From: Deltaproteobacteria bacterium
GTDB lineage: Bacteria; Desulfobacterota; Deferrimicrobia; Deferrimicrobiales; Deferrimicrobiaceae
NCBI GenBank assembly: GCA_030668225.1
Contig: DAOUUI010000007.1
Span: 1 to 35,335, forward strand
Length of the DNA stretch: 35,335 nucleotides
Direction: 5' to 3'
In this document: one piece after another, positions 31,874 to 35,335 of the stretch
Numbering within the stretch: the first letter of the stretch is position 1
Layout of the letters: every line of letters starts with the position of its first letter
The notes under the pieces: model-generated
Told to the model about the DNA's origin: nothing
Database searches by the model: none
The model's input: the letters and a program-made list of their open reading frames with translations, nothing else
Position numbers and translations under genes: made by a program

Positions 31874-33067
31874 ATGGAGAGAAAAATCTCGCGCGGAGGT
31901 TCACGCTCCTTGTCCCTGTTCCTCATCACCTTCTTCCTGATTTACGGAAGCGCCCACGCCTATGCGCTCCTCAAAGCGAAATCGGCCCTCGGATTCGGGT
32001 GGGGGACAGTAGGCATCCTCGCACCGGCTCTCGTCGCCCTCACCTGCGCCCCCCTCATCATCTATTTCCTCGGGAAGCACGGGATGGAAGGAGCGGCCCG
32101 GGCCGTCTCCTGGGTCGGGTATACCTGGATGGGGCTTCTCTTCTTCTTCCTCTGGACGAACCTTGCCGTGGACGCGATCAACCTCGTCTTTCGCCTGGCG
32201 GGGGCGGTCTCGGGAGGCGAAAGTCCCCCCTTCCTTATCTCCGGGAAGCAACCTTTTCTCGCCCTGGTCGCTCTTTGCGTGGCGCTTGGGACCTACTCGT
32301 TCTTCGAGGCCCGGGACATCGGCGTCGAGCGGATTACGATCCGCACCGACAAGCTCCCCGCATCCACCTCCCGCATACGGGTTGCGCAGATCTCCGACGT
32401 TCACCTCGGCCTGCTCGTGCGCAACGCGAAGGCGGAGAAGATCGCCGAGGTGATCCGCCGCGTCGATCCCGACATCCTCGTCTCCACGGGGGACCTGGTG
32501 GATGCGGAGATCAACCACCTCGAGGGGCTGGCGGAGATCTTCGAGAAGATCCACCCCCGCCTCGGGAAGTTCGCCGTCACCGGGAACCACGAGTTCTACG
32601 CAGGGATAGACCAGGCGCTCCAGTTCACGCAGCGGGCGGGGTTCTCCGTCCTCCGGGGGGAGGCCGTCCAGGTGGGGGAATTCTTGCGGATCGCGGGCGT
32701 CGACGACACCGTGGGCGCGGCGCTCGGCGCTGTTCCCGGTCGCCGGGAGGCGGCGATTCTCGGGGGGACGCCCACCCCGTTGTTTACGATTTTATTGAAA
32801 CACCGGCCCCGGATCTCCAAAGGTTCGCGGGGCCTGTTCGACCTCCAGCTTTCCGGCCACACGCACAACGGGCAGATCTTCCCTTTTCGCTACGTGGTCG
32901 GGCGCCCCTATCCGAACCTGTCGGGCCTCTTTCCCCTGGGAGGATCCTTCCTGTACACCAGCCGCGGGACGGGGACCTGGGGTCCCCCGATGCGCTTTCT
33001 CTCCCCCCCCATCGTAACGGTCATCGACATCGAACGGGCGCCACGCAAAGAAGGGGGACGATCTTGA
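31874..33067 (+). CDS. Membrane-anchored metallophosphoesterase (YaeI/YkuE-like)
   Basis: The 397-residue protein has about four hydrophobic helices in the first 145 residues. A calcineurin-type phosphoesterase domain follows with all metal-binding motifs: ISDVHLG near 174, STGDLVD near 205, GNHEF near 236 and SGHTHNGQ near 328. It should hydrolyse a phosphoester using two metal ions; relatives act on lipid phosphates such as UDP-diacylglucosamine or on unknown substrates. The start is uncertain: ATG 31874 has no strong ribosome site, and GTG 31817 in the same frame is possible. A hairpin-rich segment separates it from the next phosphoesterase. Confidence 0.85.
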   Translation: MERKISRGGSRSLSLFLITFFLIYGSAHAYALLKAKSALGFGWGTVGILAPALVALTCAPLIIYFLGKHGMEGAARAVSWVGYTWMGLLFFFLWTNLAVDAINLVFRLAGAVSGGESPPFLISGKQPFLALVALCVALGTYSFFEARDIGVERITIRTDKLPASTSRIRVAQISDVHLGLLVRNAKAEKIAEVIRRVDPDILVSTGDLVDAEINHLEGLAEIFEKIHPRLGKFAVTGNHEFYAGIDQALQFTQRAGFSVLRGEAVQVGEFLRIAGVDDTVGAALGAVPGRREAAILGGTPTPLFTILLKHRPRISKGSRGLFDLQLSGHTHNGQIFPFRYVVGRPYPNLSGLFPLGGSFLYTSRGTGTWGPPMRFLSPPIVTVIDIERAPRKEGGRS

Positions 33068-33104
33068 AACCTTTCATCCTCCCTTGGCTGGTTCACGGGG
33101 CCCC

Positions 33105-33255
33105 TAGGGCTCGCGAGGGGGTCCGGCTACGCTACGCGAGCGACCTTGCGCCCGCTCGCTGCGGTTGCGCTCTTCGAACCGACCCCCGCTTTGCGGGAAT
33201 GCTTTCTTTCTCGCTCCACACGCCGCTTCGCGGACCACCCCGCATCGCCTGCGGG
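33105..33255. repeat. Palindrome-rich intergenic repeat segment
   Basis: At least four short hairpins with the same CCGC/GCGG core follow one another: 33152-33164 (CCGC-TCGCT-GCGG), 33185-33197 (CCCGC-TTT-GCGGG), 33223-33233 (CCGC-TTC-GCGG) and 33239-33255 (CCCGCA-TCGCC-TGCGGG). The first part, from CCTAGGGCTCGCGAGGG onward, resembles the right arm and flank of the element at 22159-22329 read in reverse. It fills most of the 240-nt gap between two phosphoesterase genes. An open frame runs through it into the next gene but looks non-coding. Confidence 0.6.
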
Positions 33256-33307
33256 TCCCCGGCGAAAAGTTTCAAGAACATCCCTTCGCTTTGCTAACCT
33301 GGGACTC

Positions 33308-34141
33308 ATGGGACCTTTCCTCTACGTCACCGACCTGCATGGAAACCAGCGGAAGTACGAGCGTACCCTGGCTCTGGCCGTAGAAACCGGCGCATGGCTG
33401 GTCGTAAACGGCGGCGACATGTTCCCCCACAGCAGGACGCACGGGGACCAGGAGCGGTTTCTCCAGGAATTCCTCGATCCCCACTTCGCGAAGTACCAGG
33501 AGGCGGGGATCCGGCACTTCGGATTTCCCGCCAACGACGATCTCCGCACGCATGATCCGCAATTCGACGTCATCTGCTCGCGGTATCCGCTGGTGGAAAA
33601 TCTCGCCGGCCGGAAAGTCCCGGCGGGCCCGTATGAATTCCTCGGCTTCAACCTGGTGTCCGATTTTCCCTTCCGCCTCAAGGATCGGGCCCGGATGGAC
33701 GACGGCGAATTCGCCTTCCCGGTGCAGTTCGGCACCGGGATCCTCTCCCGGCCCGGAGGGTGGGAGGAGATCCCTGACTGGATGGCGTACGCGGGGACGC
33801 TCCCCACGATCGAGGAGGAACTGGCCGCGCTCCCCGCACCGGACGATCCGGGCCGGGCCGTCTACGTGATCCACGGCCCCCCCGCGGGGCTGGGGCTGGA
33901 CGTCGTCCGGGGGGGGCAGCCGGTGGGCTCTCCCGCCACTGCCCGGTTCATCGGGAAAACGCAACCTTGCCTCACGCTCCACGGCCACATCCACGAATCC
34001 CCGGAAGAAAGCGGCGTCTGGATGGCAAACGTCGGGAAAACCGTGTGCATCCAGCCGGGCCAGTCTGCCTCCGGCCTCTCCGTCGTCGTGGGGGATCTGG
34101 AGGAGATGCGGTTCGAAAAGCGCATCCTCCCGGTCGACTGA
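33308..34141 (+). CDS. Metallophosphoesterase-fold protein
   Basis: The 277-residue soluble protein has calcineurin-type motifs: YVTDLHGN at the very start, VNGGDMFPHS near 33-42, and LHGHIHESPEESG near 223-235. The third motif, normally GNHD/E, reads PANDDL, so the catalytic-site histidine is replaced by Asp while the Asn ligand is kept. Activity may be altered. The start ATG 33308 places YVTDLHGN near residue 6, as usual for the fold; an upstream extension to 33146 would translate the hairpin repeats and is rejected. No clear ribosome site is seen. The substrate is unknown. The stop is one base from the next gene's GTG. Confidence 0.8.
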   Translation: MGPFLYVTDLHGNQRKYERTLALAVETGAWLVVNGGDMFPHSRTHGDQERFLQEFLDPHFAKYQEAGIRHFGFPANDDLRTHDPQFDVICSRYPLVENLAGRKVPAGPYEFLGFNLVSDFPFRLKDRARMDDGEFAFPVQFGTGILSRPGGWEEIPDWMAYAGTLPTIEEELAALPAPDDPGRAVYVIHGPPAGLGLDVVRGGQPVGSPATARFIGKTQPCLTLHGHIHESPEESGVWMANVGKTVCIQPGQSASGLSVVVGDLEEMRFEKRILPVD

Positions 34142-34142
34142 G

Positions 34143-35330
34143 GTGGGAAAGAGGCGAAAGACCCGTTCCCGTAAAGGCTCGAAGCGCGCCGCACTCGTCC
34201 AGATGCCGATCATCCCGACGGTCGCGGATTGGATCGCCGGGACGCCGGGTACGATTTCCCTGGGCCAGGGAGTCGTCCACTACGGCCCACCCCCGGCAGC
34301 GCTGCGGAAAATCCCCGCTTTCCTGAAAAACTCCGCCCACCACAAGTACGTCCCGGACGCCGGTCTGCCCAGGCTCAGGAAGGCGTTCGAGGAGAAGCTT
34401 CGCGCCGAGAACGGGATCGACGCCTCCGGAGGCCGCAGGATCTTCGTCACCGCCGGTGCGAACCAGGGCTTCCTGAACGCCCTGCTGTGCCTGTGCGACC
34501 CCGGCGACGAGGTCATCCTGCTGTCCCCCTACTACTTCAACCACGAGATGGCGGTGGGGCTTGCGGGCTGCCGGGCCGTCTGCGTCCCGACGGACGGCAA
34601 CTACCAGCCGCGGCTTGCGGCGATCGAGGCGGCCATAACGGCCAGGACCCGCGCCGTCGTGACGGTGTCGCCGAACAACCCGGCGGGCGTTGTCTACCCC
34701 CCCGATACGCTGCGGGCGATCAACCGGCTCTGCGCCGGACGTGGGATCTATCACGTTAGCGACGAGGCGTACGAGTACTTCACCTACGACGAGGCGACGC
34801 ACTATTCCCCCGGCTCCCTCGACGCGGAGCACACGATCTCGCTTTTCAGCATGTCGAAGTCCTACGGCATGGCGAGCTGGCGCGTGGGGTTCCTCGTGGT
34901 CCCCGAGCATCTCTTCGACGACATGATGAAGGTACAGGACACGGTGATCATCTGCGCCCCCGCCGTCTCCCAGGCCGTCGCCCTGGAAGCCCTGAAGGAA
35001 GGCCGCCGGTACTGCCTTTCCCGGCTCCCCGCCATCGCCCGGGTACGGGAGGGGATGCTCGCCGCATTTTCGCGCATCCCCGACCTCGTGACGGTCCCCC
35101 CTTCCCGGGGGGCGTTCTACTTCCTGGCGAAGATTCACACCTCGATGGACGCCCTGCCCCTCGCAGAACGGCTGGTCCGGGAGCACAAGGTCGCCGTCAT
35201 CCCCGGGGAGACGTTCGGGATCGGGAAAGGATGCTCCCTGCGCGTCTCGTACGGGAATCTTTCCGGCGAGGCTGCCCTGGAGGGGACAAAGCGCCTGGTG
35301 CGCGGCTTGATCGAAATCGTCGGCCGGTAG
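34143..35330 (+). CDS. Class I/II PLP-dependent aminotransferase
   Basis: This 395-residue fold type I aminotransferase is complete within the window. It shows TISLGQGVVHYGPPP near the start, VTAGANQGFLNALL, the VSPNNPAGVVYP motif, SDEAYEYF with the PLP-binding Asp, the PLP lysine K239 in SMSKSYGMASWRVGF, and RVSYG near the C-terminus for the substrate carboxylate. The specificity (aspartate, aromatic, methionine or alanine type) cannot be read safely. The GTG at 34143 lies one base after the previous stop; an ATG at 34203 would remove a basic 20-residue tail and is a possible alternative. Confidence 0.9.
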   Translation: MGKRRKTRSRKGSKRAALVQMPIIPTVADWIAGTPGTISLGQGVVHYGPPPAALRKIPAFLKNSAHHKYVPDAGLPRLRKAFEEKLRAENGIDASGGRRIFVTAGANQGFLNALLCLCDPGDEVILLSPYYFNHEMAVGLAGCRAVCVPTDGNYQPRLAAIEAAITARTRAVVTVSPNNPAGVVYPPDTLRAINRLCAGRGIYHVSDEAYEYFTYDEATHYSPGSLDAEHTISLFSMSKSYGMASWRVGFLVVPEHLFDDMMKVQDTVIICAPAVSQAVALEALKEGRRYCLSRLPAIARVREGMLAAFSRIPDLVTVPPSRGAFYFLAKIHTSMDALPLAERLVREHKVAVIPGETFGIGKGCSLRVSYGNLSGEAALEGTKRLVRGLIEIVGR

Positions 35331-35335
35331 GGGAA

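Noticed and set aside
33105-33255. CRISPR array
   Set aside because: The palindromes are short, unequal in spacing and not direct repeats with unique spacers; no cas genes are present.
33146-33307. N-terminal extension of the phosphoesterase through the hairpin region
   Set aside because: The extension would translate the palindromic repeats; the conserved fold starts at the ATG at 33308.

Overview
The window is GC-rich bacterial DNA with tightly packed genes. Tat-exported, multihaem and polytopic quinol-oxidising proteins point to a Gram-negative respiratory bacterium. The mix of an alternative complex III with a pentahaem cytochrome, AddAB, a KamA cassette and FmdB fits the Desulfobacterota (former Deltaproteobacteria) or a related uncultured phylum. 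That placement is inference from gene content; no rRNA, tRNA, CRISPR array or transposase gene was seen.

Layout. (1) 1-4673, plus strand: an XRE-cupin regulator behind a promoter flanked by direct repeats, then a translationally coupled cassette of a lysine 2,3-aminomutase-type radical SAM enzyme, two D-Ala-D-Ala-ligase-like ATP-grasp enzymes and a GNAT acetyltransferase. It looks like a small biosynthetic pathway built on a beta-amino acid. (2) 4675-11246, minus strand: the AddA and AddB recombination helicase-nuclease subunits. (3) 11317-15590, plus strand: a SAM methyltransferase, a Zn/Cd/Pb-type P1B ATPase and an MFS transporter, meeting a YdjM-like membrane hydrolase that runs the other way. 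(4) 16603-19905, minus strand: class II fumarase and beta-carbonic anhydrase. A Xre-RES toxin-antitoxin pair sits directly behind fumC and is followed by a second, diverged copy of the last 52 codons of fumC. (5) 20046-22124, plus strand: an FNR/DNR-like site, a four-helix haem-copper-oxidase-subunit-I-like protein fused to two DUF1858 domains, a ferritin-like small protein and a cupin. (6) 22359-29832, minus strand: a six-gene respiratory operon encoding a membrane protein with a C-terminal c-haem domain and ActA, ActB, ActC, ActD and ActF of alternative complex III. It would take electrons from quinol to cytochrome c; no terminal oxidase lies in the window. (7) 30144-35330: threonine aldolase behind a 12-codon leader peptide, an FmdB zinc ribbon, two metallophosphoesterases and a class I/II aminotransferase.

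The gaps carry dispersed repeats. A 44-47 nt element with GGGGACA(C/T)TCCT arms occurs three times. A 27-bp sequence occurs twice, in opposite orientation and about 10 kb apart. A palindrome-rich segment at 33105-33255 is related to one arm of a 171-bp inverted-repeat element at 22159-22329.

The main candidates for undescribed biology are the KamA/ATP-grasp/ATP-grasp/GNAT cassette, the oxidase-like/DUF1858 fusion under an FNR-like site, the toxin-antitoxin cassette bounded by duplicated fumC ends, and the alternative complex III variant that lacks a separate ActE but has a membrane-anchored cytochrome gene in front.
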